64,000 nt of DNA from Pelodictyon luteolum DSM 273 (GCF_000012485.1 NC_007512.1:1365001-1429000); one strand, 5' to 3'; shown: positions 1 through 8,543, counted from the stretch's first letter. Numbers and translations are program-made. Notes: generated by a model from the letters alone, not told the origin.

Positions 1-1050
1 GTCGAGCAGGCGACGGTTCTCGTCCCGGAGACCGATGTTGCATCGCAGGCAACCCTCCATCAGCGGATATCCCGACACGTTCCGCACCAGAATACCCTCT
101 CCACGAAGATGCTGGAAGACCGCCCTCGGATCGGCAACGCGGATGATGAGGAAGTTCGTGTCGCTCATGAACGGCTGCAGGCCATCCATTCCCTCAAGTT
201 CAGAGTACATTCGTTCACGCTCATCCAGAATATACGATACCGAATCCTTAACAATAGAATAATTCGCGAGCACATGGCGGAGGGTGATCTCGGCAAGCCG
301 GTTCGATGCGAACGGAATTTTGGGTTTTGTGAGCTCGGCCATCAGCGCTTCCGGCGCTATAGCGAAACCGATGCGCATGCCGGCAAGGGCAAGCGCCTTC
401 GACATGGTTCTGAGGATCACCACGTTCGGAAGCTCATCGACTAAGGGAAGGGCTGAGGGATGGCGTGAAAACTCGATATAGGCCTCATCGACAAGCACGA
501 TGGCACCGGACTCCGTGGCTATGCGCCGGATGTCATCAGGAGAAAGGGACTTACCGGTCGGGTTGTTCGGCGTGGAGAGCACGATGAGGTCCACAGCCTC
601 AGCTTTAGCCCTTTCAAGAATAAGGTCGGCATCGAAATCCAGTCCCCGACGCATAGGCACTGAAACGATGTCGGCCTGCATGAGGAGGGCGATCTTCTCA
701 TACAATGAAAACGAAGGCTCCGGAATCAGGATCCTGCGGCCCGGACCGAGACACGCCATGAATATGGTGTAGAGCAGCTCGTTCGAGCCGTTGCCCATGA
801 TGACGCGGCCGGCCGGAACCCCCAGGAACTCCGCGTAGGCCTCGATCCCCCGGTAGGGCAGGATGTCGGGATAGCGGTTCCAGGGCTCGCGGACGAACTC
901 TCTGGTGATGGCCTCCTTGAGCCACATCGGAACGTCAAAGGGACTCTCGTTCTGGTTGAGTTTCACAGGGGCCTCCTGGCCCCCCTCCACCACGTATGCG
1001 CCTATCTTCTGAAGAGCCGGATTGAGGTGTCGGTGGATGTCGTTCTGCAT
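1..1050 (-). CDS. hisC: Histidinol-phosphate aminotransferase, 3' end cut by window edge
   Basis: This is a PLP-dependent class I/II aminotransferase that converts histidinol phosphate and 2-oxoglutarate to imidazole-acetol phosphate and glutamate in histidine synthesis. Reading the minus strand from the ATG at 1050 gives an open frame to the window edge (350 codons). It begins MQNDIHRHLNPALQKIGAYV and continues KLNQNESPFD, GNGSNELL, STPNNPTGKSLS, DEAYIEF and RTMSKALALAGMRIGFA. The NPTG loop, the DEAY aspartate that contacts the pyridine nitrogen and the Schiff-base lysine in the SKA motif are all present. The family is about 350-360 residues, so only a few C-terminal residues should be missing. 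Other branched-fold aminotransferases share these motifs, but the N-QNE-PFD start and SKA-GMRIG block fit HisC best. Confidence 0.9.
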   Translation of the reverse strand, partial: MQNDIHRHLNPALQKIGAYVVEGGQEAPVKLNQNESPFDVPMWLKEAITREFVREPWNRYPDILPYRGIEAYAEFLGVPAGRVIMGNGSNELLYTIFMACLGPGRRILIPEPSFSLYEKIALLMQADIVSVPMRRGLDFDADLILERAKAEAVDLIVLSTPNNPTGKSLSPDDIRRIATESGAIVLVDEAYIEFSRHPSALPLVDELPNVVILRTMSKALALAGMRIGFAIAPEALMAELTKPKIPFASNRLAEITLRHVLANYSIVKDSVSYILDERERMYSELEGMDGLQPFMSDTNFLIIRVADPRAVFQHLRGEGILVRNVSGYPLMEGCLRCNIGLRDENRRLLD

Positions 1051-1217
1051 GGGAATGCGGAGAGGAGTTGCTTACATATTGATTACGTTCTCTGGTCCGT
1101 TGAAAAATATCTTTTTCCGAGAATTCACGAAAATAAACTGGACAATGATCCTTTTTATTCGTACCTTAAAACAAGACAAAAAATATCCTGTATCTAAATC
1201 CTAGAAGGAGGACAACA
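1051..1217. other. Divergent intergenic region between hisC and the sigma-like gene
   Basis: This 167-bp spacer separates two divergently read genes and so must hold both promoters. It is AT-rich compared with the flanking genes, especially 1081-1200. No convincing -35/-10 pair could be fixed by eye. An AAGGAGG-like ribosome binding site at about 1204-1211 serves the gene starting at 1218. Confidence 0.5.
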
Positions 1218-1640
1218 ATGACGACGATCAAGAAATCCCCGATAGACCTGCTTGATGACATATACAGTCTTGCATACTGGATGACAGGCAGCGAGAAGGC
1301 CACAAGCGAGCTGGTCAACATGACCTATGTCAATGCCGATATGCGCTCTGAGGAAACCGCCATCCTCAAGACGTTCCGCGAGTGCTACATAGACCGGTAC
1401 GGCCAGGAAACAGACTTCTGCATCGACAGCATCGACTGCAAGCCGGAACGGAATCTTATGGCCGTGCTTCGCCAGTGGGCAGCCGACATAAAACTCAGCG
1501 TCCTGCTCAACGAGATTTCAGGGCTGAAGCACGCCGAGATCTCGGAAATCATCGGCAAACCGGTCGAGACCATCCGCACCTGGCTCTTCCTCGGCCGCAA
1601 GCTGCTTGTCTCCGACATGCTCCTGAAAGTCTCAGCCTGA
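1218..1640 (+). CDS. Small divergent ECF-sigma-like regulator
   Basis: The product is 140 residues. The C-terminal part (about residues 90-135) reads SVLLNEISGLKHAEISEIIG then KPVETIRTWLFLGRKLL, matching sigma-70 region 4, the helix-turn-helix that reads the -35 element. The N-terminus (LDDIYSLAYWMTGSEKATSE) resembles the start of ECF region 2. Between them the segment that normally carries the -10-recognising 2.3/2.4 helices is short and poorly conserved, and the protein is shorter than a usual ECF factor (about 170-200). It has an excellent ribosome binding site (AGGAGG) 7 nt before the ATG and its own terminator, so it is a single-gene unit. No anti-sigma gene is adjacent. It may be a true sigma factor or a sigma-like DNA-binding regulator. 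Confidence 0.6.
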   Translation: MTTIKKSPIDLLDDIYSLAYWMTGSEKATSELVNMTYVNADMRSEETAILKTFRECYIDRYGQETDFCIDSIDCKPERNLMAVLRQWAADIKLSVLLNEISGLKHAEISEIIGKPVETIRTWLFLGRKLLVSDMLLKVSA

Positions 1641-1672
1641 GCCGCTCAGGGCCCCAATGCAACAGTCGTGCA

Positions 1673-1706
1673 AAGACCGCCCTCCTTCACCGGGCGGTCT
1701 TTTGTT
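1673..1706 (+). terminator. Intrinsic terminator after the sigma-like gene
   Basis: A perfect 10-bp stem (AAGACCGCCC / GGGCGGTCTT) with a 9-nt loop is followed by TTTGTTTT. It ends the unit started at 1218 and separates it from hldD. Confidence 0.9.
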
Positions 1707-1803
1707 TTACGCCCTCCCTCACTATATTGGTCCTTAACTAGAGACGGTGCCCGCTGCAGGGAACCCAGAGGACAGCCCTGAGAACAATTTTCATCATCCC
1801 CGC

Positions 1804-2823
1804 ATGATCATCATCACCGGCGGCGCAGGATTCATAGGAAGCGCCATGCTTGCCGAACTCAACATCCTCGGAGAGGAAAACGTCACGATCGTTGACGAGC
1901 TCGGCCTCACCACCCCGCCGAAGTGGCGCAACCTCTCCGGACTAAGATACCGGGACTTCATCCATAAAGACGACTTCCCCGCCCTGCTTCAGCGCCATGC
2001 GCTCCAGGATGTGACGGCAATCATCCATATGGGTGCGAACAGCTCCACCACCGAGACCGACGCCGACCACCTTCTCAGGAACAACTACGAATACTCCAAG
2101 AAGATAGCCGCCTACTGCATGGAAGAGGGCGTAAGATTTATCTATGCCTCCAGCGCGGCAACCTACGGCGACGGAGCCGAGGGCTACACGGACGGCACAG
2201 AAGCCGTCGAGCGGCTGCGACCCCTGAACATGTACGGATACTCCAAACAGCTTTTCGACCGCTGGGCCATCCAAAACGGCGTCCTCGGAGCAGCAACCGG
2301 CCTGAAGTTCTTCAATGTCTACGGCCCCAACGAGTACCATAAGGGAGACATGTCGAGCGTGGTCTATAAAGCATACCACCAGATTCTGGAAACAGGGAAA
2401 GTAAAGCTCTTCAAATCGCACCGGGAAGGCTACACGGACGGCGGGCAGGAACGCGATTTCATCTATGTCCGGGACTGCACCGCCATCATGGCCTGGCTGC
2501 TCGAAAACCCCTCCGCCACCGGCCTCCTCAATGCCGGAACCGGCACGGCAAGGACATTTCGCGAGCTTGCCGAAGCAACGTTTTCAGCCCTCGGCCGCGA
2601 CCCTTCGATCGAGTACATCCCGATGCCCGAGGCGCTGCGGGACAAGTACCAGTACCATACCCGGGCGGAAACCGCCTCGCTCAGGGGATGCGGGTACGAT
2701 AAGCCGTTCACGACGCTTGAAGAGGGCGTCAGGGAGTATGTACAGCGCTACCTCATGCACGAGAGCCCGTTTCTCGACATGAATACAGACACGAAGGCCA
2801 ACCCACAACCCTCCGCAACTTGA
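1804..2823 (+). CDS. hldD: ADP-L-glycero-D-manno-heptose 6-epimerase
   Basis: This is an extended short-chain dehydrogenase/epimerase of 339 residues that makes ADP-L-glycero-D-manno-heptose for the LPS inner core. The chosen start gives MIITGGAGFIGSAMLAELN, placing the NAD(P)-binding GGxGFIG motif at the extreme N-terminus as in HldD. The frame is open upstream to a GTG at 1747, but that would add 19 non-conserved residues. The catalytic YGYSK (Tyr-x3-Lys) and ASSAATYG serine motifs are present, as is the ERDFIYVRD block typical of the family. The last codon overlaps the first codon of phoH, so the two are probably translated from one mRNA. Other GDP/dTDP-sugar epimerases are possible but fit less well. 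Confidence 0.88.
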   Translation: MIIITGGAGFIGSAMLAELNILGEENVTIVDELGLTTPPKWRNLSGLRYRDFIHKDDFPALLQRHALQDVTAIIHMGANSSTTETDADHLLRNNYEYSKKIAAYCMEEGVRFIYASSAATYGDGAEGYTDGTEAVERLRPLNMYGYSKQLFDRWAIQNGVLGAATGLKFFNVYGPNEYHKGDMSSVVYKAYHQILETGKVKLFKSHREGYTDGGQERDFIYVRDCTAIMAWLLENPSATGLLNAGTGTARTFRELAEATFSALGRDPSIEYIPMPEALRDKYQYHTRAETASLRGCGYDKPFTTLEEGVREYVQRYLMHESPFLDMNTDTKANPQPSAT

Positions 2824-3776
2824 CTACCAGGCAGATTGAGATAGAAGGCATCGAACCGGTCATCCTCTTCGGCCCGCACGACGCAAACCTGAAAACCCTC
2901 AAGAAAGCGTTTCCCGACGTCCGCATCAGCTCAAGAGGCGCGAAGCTCTCGCTGGAAGGATCAGGGGACGATGTCCGGGCCCTCGGCAGGATCATCGATG
3001 AAATGCGCCAGCTCGCTCTCCGGCACGGAGAAATCCTAGAAAGTGACCTCAATACCCTCATACACCTCACCATCTCCCCCGTTGAAGAGAGCGGAGAAGG
3101 AAAAGCGGCGGATGAGGACATCATCGTCTCGACGCAGGACTATGCCGTACGGGCCAAAACCAACGGGCAGCGGCGGATGGTGACTGAGGCCAAAACCAAC
3201 GATATCGTCTTTGCCATCGGTCCGGCCGGAACGGGAAAGACCTATACGGCTGTGGCCATCGCGGTCGCCGCATGGAAAGCCAAGACCGTCAAGCGCATCG
3301 TCCTAGCCCGGCCTGCCGTCGAGGCCGGCGAAAGCCTCGGGTTCCTGCCCGGCGACCTCGCCCAGAAAATAGACCCCTATCTGCGCCCTCTCTACGATGC
3401 CCTGCAGGACATGCTGACATCGGAAAAACTCCGTCTGCTCACCGAACGAAGGATCATCGAGATCGTTCCGCTCGCCTACATGCGCGGCCGAACCCTCAAC
3501 AACGCATTCATCATCCTCGACGAAGCCCAGAACGCCTCGACGAAACAGATGAAAATGTGCCTCACCCGTCTCGGGCTGAACTCCAAAGCCATCATCACCG
3601 GCGACGTCACCCAGGTCGACCTTCCGCAGGAAATCGAATCAGGACTCGGCAACTCGCAGAAGATCCTCAATGGGATCAAAGGGATCAGTTTCGTGCACCT
3701 TGACAAATCCGACGTGGTGCGTCACAAACTCGTGCGTGACATCATCAACGCTTACGAAATCCACGAAAAAAAATAA
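2820..3776 (+). CDS. phoH: PhoH-family ATPase
   Basis: This 318-residue cytoplasmic protein belongs to the PhoH-like P-loop ATPases, which are linked to RNA metabolism and stress. The Walker A motif is GPAGTGKTYTAVA (about residue 134) and Walker B is IILDEAQNA (about 235), followed by TRLG and ITGDVTQVDLP as in other PhoH proteins. The N-terminal 110 residues match the domain that precedes the ATPase in long PhoH proteins, so the protein is full length. Translation seems to begin at a TTG that shares bases with the hldD stop codon (TTGA). No ATG, GTG or clear ribosome binding site is available in frame, which suggests coupling to hldD. Despite the name, nothing here links it to the phosphate regulon 40 kb away. 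Confidence 0.9.
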   Translation: MTTRQIEIEGIEPVILFGPHDANLKTLKKAFPDVRISSRGAKLSLEGSGDDVRALGRIIDEMRQLALRHGEILESDLNTLIHLTISPVEESGEGKAADEDIIVSTQDYAVRAKTNGQRRMVTEAKTNDIVFAIGPAGTGKTYTAVAIAVAAWKAKTVKRIVLARPAVEAGESLGFLPGDLAQKIDPYLRPLYDALQDMLTSEKLRLLTERRIIEIVPLAYMRGRTLNNAFIILDEAQNASTKQMKMCLTRLGLNSKAIITGDVTQVDLPQEIESGLGNSQKILNGIKGISFVHLDKSDVVRHKLVRDIINAYEIHEKK

Positions 3777-3832
3777 CCCCTCCCGCCAATGGGCTCCGGT
3801 CCGCCGATGGACATACCGTCCAGACAGCCTCT

Positions 3833-3865
3833 CACCCCCGCACTACCGGGGGTGTTTTATTTTTA
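3833..3865 (+). terminator. Intrinsic terminator after phoH
   Basis: An 8-bp GC-rich stem (CACCCCCG / CGGGGGTG) with a 6-nt loop is followed by TTTTATTTTTA. It ends the hldD-phoH unit. The rest of the spacer up to 3998 holds in-frame upstream ATGs but no other clear signal. Confidence 0.88.
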
Positions 3866-3998
3866 AGCGAATTTTAAGCCGCCCTTCATCTCCGTTTAAG
3901 GATTGCGGGGCTATGTTATGATCAGTCGGTTGGATACCATACACAGCCGGCTGCAGCAGAGAAAGATGAAACCAATGAACAACAGAATGGAGATTATG

Positions 3999-4427
3999 AT
4001 GAAAAAAATGACACTGATGGCACTTCTGGGTACCACGAGCATGCTCCTCAGCACCCCGGGCTTTGCAGCGTACCGCGGCCCCGATGCGGCCGTTGTGCAG
4101 CCAAAGGGACCCCGTGCCGCAGCGGCCGCATCCGTCCGGGACATGCCTGAGAACTCGAGGGTCATGCTTGAAGGCCGCATCGTCAACAAACGCCGTGGCG
4201 ACTGCTACACCTTCCGCGACCGCAGCGGGGAGACGCTCCTGGAAATCAGGAACCGGACATGGAATGGCTTCAACGCCGACCATACCACCCTGGTCAGGGT
4301 ATTCGGCAAGACCGAGCGCCGTGGACGGCAAACCTGCGTGGAGGTCAAACAAATCGAGCGGGCAGACAGGGGCAGGATGGCGGTGGGCCCGCAGATGCGT
4401 CCCGGCACCATGGGACCCGGGCGCTGA
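3999..4427 (+). CDS. YgiW/BOF-type OB-fold secreted protein
   Basis: This is a small exported protein (142 residues) with a signal peptide MKKMTLMALLGTTSMLLSTP ending in GFA just before the mature part. The mature protein carries the bacterial OB-fold (BOF) pattern: MLEGRIVNKRRGDCYTFRD, GETLLEIRNRTWNG, TTLVRVFGKTER and VEVKQIE. Family members such as E. coli YgiW are periplasmic stress-tolerance proteins. The start was taken at 3999, with GGAG 6 nt upstream; the ATG at 3996 is equally in frame, and longer starts would bury the signal peptide. It is followed at 58 bp by a DUF4405 protein and then by a regulator and kinase. E. coli has ygiW next to qseBC, a similar arrangement. Confidence 0.8.
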   Translation: MKKMTLMALLGTTSMLLSTPGFAAYRGPDAAVVQPKGPRAAAAASVRDMPENSRVMLEGRIVNKRRGDCYTFRDRSGETLLEIRNRTWNGFNADHTTLVRVFGKTERRGRQTCVEVKQIERADRGRMAVGPQMRPGTMGPGR

Positions 4428-4485
4428 ACAAACCTGATACGTCAATAAATTATAACCCAAAATCATCAACCAACCCGTTCAAGCT

Positions 4486-5019
4486 ATGAAACTGACCATG
4501 AAATCCTGGGCAACTCCAATCGCCGCCGGCGCCTTCCTGATCTCGGGAGTTACAGGAGTGCTGATTTTTTTCCATATTGAAACGGGGCTGGTCGAACCTG
4601 TCCACAAGTGGCTCAGCTGGCTGCTTGTGGGCGGCGTTTCCGTCCATCTCCTGGCAAACTGGAAAGCGTTCAGCCTGTACTTTTCAAAAAACTCAGCCCT
4701 TGCCGTATTTGCCGCGGCAATGCTCGTGACCGCTCTTTCAGTAATGCCGTTCTTTGGTGACGAAGAGCATGAGAAAACAGAAAAAAGGACCGCCCGAAGT
4801 CTGGTGCGCGCTCTTGAGTCCTCTTCGCTCACTACCGTGGCGCTGGTCGTCAACGATACCCCTGAAACTCTCGACATGCGCCTCAAGAGGCGGGGCATCA
4901 AGGATACCGACCCATCTATGACCGTAAGCGCCATTGCTGATGCAAGCGGCATGGAAGCCGGTGACGTGCTGGCAATCCTCGTCGGAGGGAAAAACGGACA
5001 CGAAAAAGGCAACGACTGA
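4486..5019 (+). CDS. DUF4405-type inner-membrane protein
   Basis: The product has 177 residues. Three hydrophobic segments fill the first half (about 10-29, 42-58 and 68-85), with conserved-looking histidines in FFHIETG, EPVHKWLSW and SVHLLANW that could bind haem, as proposed for DUF4405/cytochrome b561-like proteins. The C-terminal half is soluble (VALVVNDTPETLDMRLKRRG, SAIADASGMEAGDVLAILVG) and resembles the small helical domain found after DUF4405. It sits 10 bp before the response regulator and so is probably co-transcribed with the sensor pair. A role in envelope redox or stress sensing is only inferred from this context. Confidence 0.65.
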   Translation: MKLTMKSWATPIAAGAFLISGVTGVLIFFHIETGLVEPVHKWLSWLLVGGVSVHLLANWKAFSLYFSKNSALAVFAAAMLVTALSVMPFFGDEEHEKTEKRTARSLVRALESSSLTTVALVVNDTPETLDMRLKRRGIKDTDPSMTVSAIADASGMEAGDVLAILVGGKNGHEKGND

Positions 5020-5029
5020 ACAGGAACCC

Positions 5030-5728
5030 ATGCGACTGCTGATCATTGAAGACGAACCGGGAATAGCCCGCTTTCTCAAGGAGGGTCTTGAAGAGGAGCA
5101 CTTTGCCGTCGACACGGCCTTCGACGGAGAAAGCGGGCTTGAGCTCGGCATGAGCAACGATTACGACCTCTGCCTGATAGACTGGATGCTGCCGAAACTG
5201 AGCGGCATCGAAGTCTGCCGCCAGCTCCGCAAAGCCGGTTCGGCAGTTCCGGTCATTTTCCTCACCGCCCGCGATACCCTCGACGACGTCGTCTTCGGCC
5301 TCGGGGCGGGTGCGGACGACTATGTAAAAAAACCGTTCGCATTCGAAGAACTCCTGGCCAGGATCCGCGCCCGCCTGCGACAGAACACACCAACCACGGG
5401 CCCGCTCACTGCAGGTGCACTTTGGCTCGATCCGGAAACACACCGGGCAGGGTGCAATCGGCATGATCTCACCCTTACACCCAAAGAGTTCGCCCTGCTT
5501 GAATACCTCCTGAGGAACCTTGACAGGGTCTGTACGAGAAGCCGCATCATCGAGCATGTCTGGGACATCCATTTTGATGCTGACACCTCAGTCATCGACG
5601 TCTATGTCAATTTTCTCCGCCGCAAACTCGAAGCCGCAGGATGCACGGGCCTCATCAAGACCGTCCGCGGGGTCGGCTATGTCATCCGAACACCTGAAGC
5701 AAACAACGAGGAGAAGAGTAACGAGTGA
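5030..5728 (+). CDS. OmpR/PhoB-family response regulator
   Basis: This is a 232-residue DNA-binding response regulator. The receiver starts MRLLIIEDEPGIARFLKEGL with the acidic pair ED, the phospho-acceptor Asp in LCLIDWMLPKLSG, the Thr in FLTARD and the Lys in DYVKKPFAFEELLARI. The winged-helix output domain follows (LTLTPKEFALLEYLLRN, SRIIEHVWDIHFDADTSVID, KLEAAGCTGLIKTVRGVGY). The ATG at 5030 was chosen because it starts the receiver exactly and has AGGA just upstream; the frame is open further upstream but encodes nothing receiver-like. Its stop overlaps the start of the sensor kinase. Its target is unknown; the neighbouring BOF and DUF4405 genes are the best candidates. Confidence 0.93.
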   Translation: MRLLIIEDEPGIARFLKEGLEEEHFAVDTAFDGESGLELGMSNDYDLCLIDWMLPKLSGIEVCRQLRKAGSAVPVIFLTARDTLDDVVFGLGAGADDYVKKPFAFEELLARIRARLRQNTPTTGPLTAGALWLDPETHRAGCNRHDLTLTPKEFALLEYLLRNLDRVCTRSRIIEHVWDIHFDADTSVIDVYVNFLRRKLEAAGCTGLIKTVRGVGYVIRTPEANNEEKSNE

Positions 5729-7143
5729 GTCTTCGGAACCGCATAGCGGTATACTACACCGCAGCCACAGCCGTGCTCATCGCACTGGTCTTCACCACGG
5801 TCTACCTGATGGTAGAGGGTGTGGTCTACCGGCACTTCGACCAGGAGCTGACGATGGCGGCCGCAAGGGTTGTGAGCATCACGGATGGACGCCTGAATGA
5901 CCGGCGCCCGATGGAAATGGAGGATTCTGACCGGGAAAAAGAGGACGATGAGCACCGCAAGCACCGCCGTGAACGCTTGAGGACGGAGTTCATACAGTAC
6001 TCCGCTGCCGATGGCACCCCCATCTCCCGCTCCGGCAATCTGGGACTGAACGCCCTTCAGGTAAAGACGGGCTCCACCGCTACCATCTACTTCAACACGA
6101 CGGTCGGCGGGCTTGCGGTCCGGCAGATCCAGCTCCCGGTTGAGGGTAACGGAGACCCTCAACCCAGATGGATCAGCGTGGCGCGTCCTCTCGGGGACGC
6201 CATCGCCATGCTCCTAGACCTCAGAAGTGTTCTCATGCTGTCGTTTCCAGCCATACTCATAACCCTCTTCGCCCTCACCCGCGCCATTGCAGCCAAAAGC
6301 ATCCGACCGGTCGAAGAAGCAATCATGGCAGCCGAAAACATCACCAGGGAACATTTCGAGCGCCGCATACCCCTGCCAGCGAACCGTGATGAGCTTTACC
6401 GGCTCTCTGCAACGTTCAACGCGCTCCTCGACCGCCTCCAGGAGGCATTCAACCGGGAAAAGCAGTTCACGGCAGACGCATCCCACGAACTGAAAACCCC
6501 ACTTTCTGCAGTGCAGGGCACCCTGGAGGTGCTCATCCGCCGTCCAAGGGAGCGGGAGCACTATGAAGAGCGCATCCGATTCTGTCTGCTGGAGCTGCAT
6601 CGCATGGCAGGCCTCATAGAGCAACTCCTCCTGCTTGCACGCCACGATGCCAGAGAGGTATCCGCCACCCTCCGCTCCATCGACATCAATGCACTCATCC
6701 GTGAGGTAGCTGAGCGACAGGAATCGCGCGCCGGAGAAAAGGAAATCACCATCCGGGTTCCAGAGGAGTCAAGCTTCATCGTAGCGGCTGATCGGGAAAT
6801 GCTCGGCATCATCCTTGACAATATCATCGCCAATGCTGTGAACTACTCCCCCCGGTCAAGAACGGTCACAATCAGAACCGGCACGGAAAACGGACTGCCG
6901 TTCTGCACCATCAGCGATATGGGGAAGGGCATCGAGGAAAGTAAGCTCGAGGCGGTGTTTGAGCGATTCTACCGGGTCGACGCGTCCAGAAGCATCGGTT
7001 CGGGAGGTTCGGGGCTAGGGCTCTCCATCGTCAAAAAACTGGCGGACCTGCAGGGAATAACGGTACGGGCGGAAAGCCGGCCTGGAGAAGGTGCCACGTT
7101 CCGACTGCTCTTCCCCTACCCTTCAGACAGTTCCAGCAGGTAG
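5725..7143 (+). CDS. Membrane sensor histidine kinase
   Basis: This is a 472-residue kinase that begins at a GTG overlapping the regulator's stop codon (GTGA). A first membrane helix lies at about 9-29, then a periplasmic region of about 130 residues with a very charged stretch (MEDSDREKEDDEHRKHRRER), a second helix at about 165-187 and a HAMP linker. The HisKA H-box is FTADASHELKTPLSAVQGTL (about 250), and the ATP-binding domain shows the N-box NIIANAVNYSP, DMGKGIEES and GSGGSGLGLSIVKKL. The charged, histidine-rich sensor loop could bind metal or a cationic ligand, but this is only a guess. The last 28 bp overlap the convergent gene that follows. Confidence 0.92.
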   Translation: MSLRNRIAVYYTAATAVLIALVFTTVYLMVEGVVYRHFDQELTMAAARVVSITDGRLNDRRPMEMEDSDREKEDDEHRKHRRERLRTEFIQYSAADGTPISRSGNLGLNALQVKTGSTATIYFNTTVGGLAVRQIQLPVEGNGDPQPRWISVARPLGDAIAMLLDLRSVLMLSFPAILITLFALTRAIAAKSIRPVEEAIMAAENITREHFERRIPLPANRDELYRLSATFNALLDRLQEAFNREKQFTADASHELKTPLSAVQGTLEVLIRRPREREHYEERIRFCLLELHRMAGLIEQLLLLARHDAREVSATLRSIDINALIREVAERQESRAGEKEITIRVPEESSFIVAADREMLGIILDNIIANAVNYSPRSRTVTIRTGTENGLPFCTISDMGKGIEESKLEAVFERFYRVDASRSIGSGGSGLGLSIVKKLADLQGITVRAESRPGEGATFRLLFPYPSDSSSR

Positions 7144-8414
7144 GACTTGATCGAGCGGTGCCTGCCGATGCCGAGCTTTTTGTGGATGCGGTAGCGCAGG
7201 CTCTCCACTCCGCGCGCAGAAACACCCATCATGCCCGACAGTTCCCGGTTCGTAGTGTTGTGCTTCATGAGAAGCAACGTCTGAAGCTCCCGCGGCGTAA
7301 GGCTCGGATGGATCTTCTCCAGAAGTGTGATGAAGGCCCGGTCCCGTTCGGCAAAACGAATGCCCGCCTGAGCATCCGCAATCGGAGCGGAGCTTCCGGA
7401 GGAAAACAACGATCGACATGTCGCAGCAATCCCCGCACCCCGCCCCGCATCGTCCTCCAGCGCCATAACCTTTCGGGCAATCGCATCAAGCGCAGCCCTT
7501 TTCTCGGCGACCGAACGCGAAACACTCTCCAACTTTTGTTCCTTCGAACACAACTGCAACAGCAGCCTTGATCGTTCTTCTTCAAATCCCTGAAGGGCTT
7601 GCCGGTGCAGTTCCATCTGCGCCTTCATGTGGTGTTTTTTCCGATCGAGACGCTGCTCATAGGAGCGGCGGAGGTCCGCCATCTCAGCCTGATGCTCGGC
7701 GGCTCTTGAGCGAAGGTCGTCCTGCATGCATGCAATGGAGCGAAGAAACGGATAGTATGGACTGTCAGCGGCCGGAAAAGGAACAACCTGATCAAGCATA
7801 TTGAACCATGTCATCTTTGCCACGGCACAAAGAAACTCCTGCAGGCGGGCATGCCCCTCATCCTTTGAAGTGCCCCAGAACGACGCTTGCGGCAGGGTAC
7901 CGCTCTTAAAGGCAAGGGTGCTTTCCACCGCGTCCTTGAAACTGTCGGCAAAGATGACCTCAATCTGAGCCGGAACCACCGATGCGGCAGTCTCCATCAT
8001 GGTCCTGAACGACGGGCGAAGGTTATAGAACACGATCAGCCTCAAGCTCGGAGACCACCGGTATAACAGATTGGTGATGTCTTTTTTATAGCCCCATGAC
8101 ATACCATCGACATCCTGGAGGTTCCAGATCCAGTGGATCGGGCTGCCCCGAAGCACGGGACTGTCAATGACCGAATGGATGAGATCGTTATCCATATAAT
8201 CCAGCACAACCGGCACGTCGGCCACCACCCTGCTGTGGATGATGTCATTGCCGATAACCGAAATCTCCTTGACGTAGCCGGCTGATCCATGCCGGACCGA
8301 CCACTCGGGAAGGCGGGTAACGGGAAGATGTGAAACACTGCATCGTTCCATTCCGTGAGGGGGAAAAATCTGGCGGAAAGCTCCGTCTTTAAATGTAGCC
8401 CCATTCGTGGACAT
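7116..8414 (-). CDS. LuxR-type HTH regulator with coiled coil and unknown N-terminal domain
   Basis: The product is 432 residues from the ATG at 8414. The C-terminus (about 370-430) is a GerE/LuxR-type helix-turn-helix: SLTPRELQTLLLMKHNTTNR then ELSGMMGVSARGVESLRYRI. Residues about 225-330 are rich in heptads of charged and hydrophobic residues (RRSYEQRLDRKKHHMKAQME) and should form a coiled coil. Residues 1-200 match no family recognised here; WNLQDVDGMSWGYKKDI and LRLIVFYNLRP suggest an alpha/beta STAS-like fold, with low certainty. No receiver domain is present. The frame stays open to 8789, but there it would run opposite to the first ferredoxin and its upstream region, so a start at 8414 (or 8351) is preferred. 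Its 3' end overlaps the sensor kinase convergently by 28 bp. Confidence 0.65.
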   Translation of the reverse strand: MSTNGATFKDGAFRQIFPPHGMERCSVSHLPVTRLPEWSVRHGSAGYVKEISVIGNDIIHSRVVADVPVVLDYMDNDLIHSVIDSPVLRGSPIHWIWNLQDVDGMSWGYKKDITNLLYRWSPSLRLIVFYNLRPSFRTMMETAASVVPAQIEVIFADSFKDAVESTLAFKSGTLPQASFWGTSKDEGHARLQEFLCAVAKMTWFNMLDQVVPFPAADSPYYPFLRSIACMQDDLRSRAAEHQAEMADLRRSYEQRLDRKKHHMKAQMELHRQALQGFEEERSRLLLQLCSKEQKLESVSRSVAEKRAALDAIARKVMALEDDAGRGAGIAATCRSLFSSGSSAPIADAQAGIRFAERDRAFITLLEKIHPSLTPRELQTLLLMKHNTTNRELSGMMGVSARGVESLRYRIHKKLGIGRHRSIKSYLLELSEG

Positions 8415-8543
8415 GAACAAATACTTCGTGATTGCACCAAGCAAGGACAGGAACTCTGCGCCGGCGGGTGCTGTTGTAAACTGACGAAGCCTGCCTCCCG
8501 TAGCCGGGAGGAACATCGACAATCTAAAAGAGGGAGAACCACC

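Noticed and set aside
1942-2421. A 159-codon frame on the minus strand inside hldD
   Set aside because: It lies entirely within a well-supported gene in the opposite strand, and the protein has no domain character. High GC codon use creates such shadow frames.
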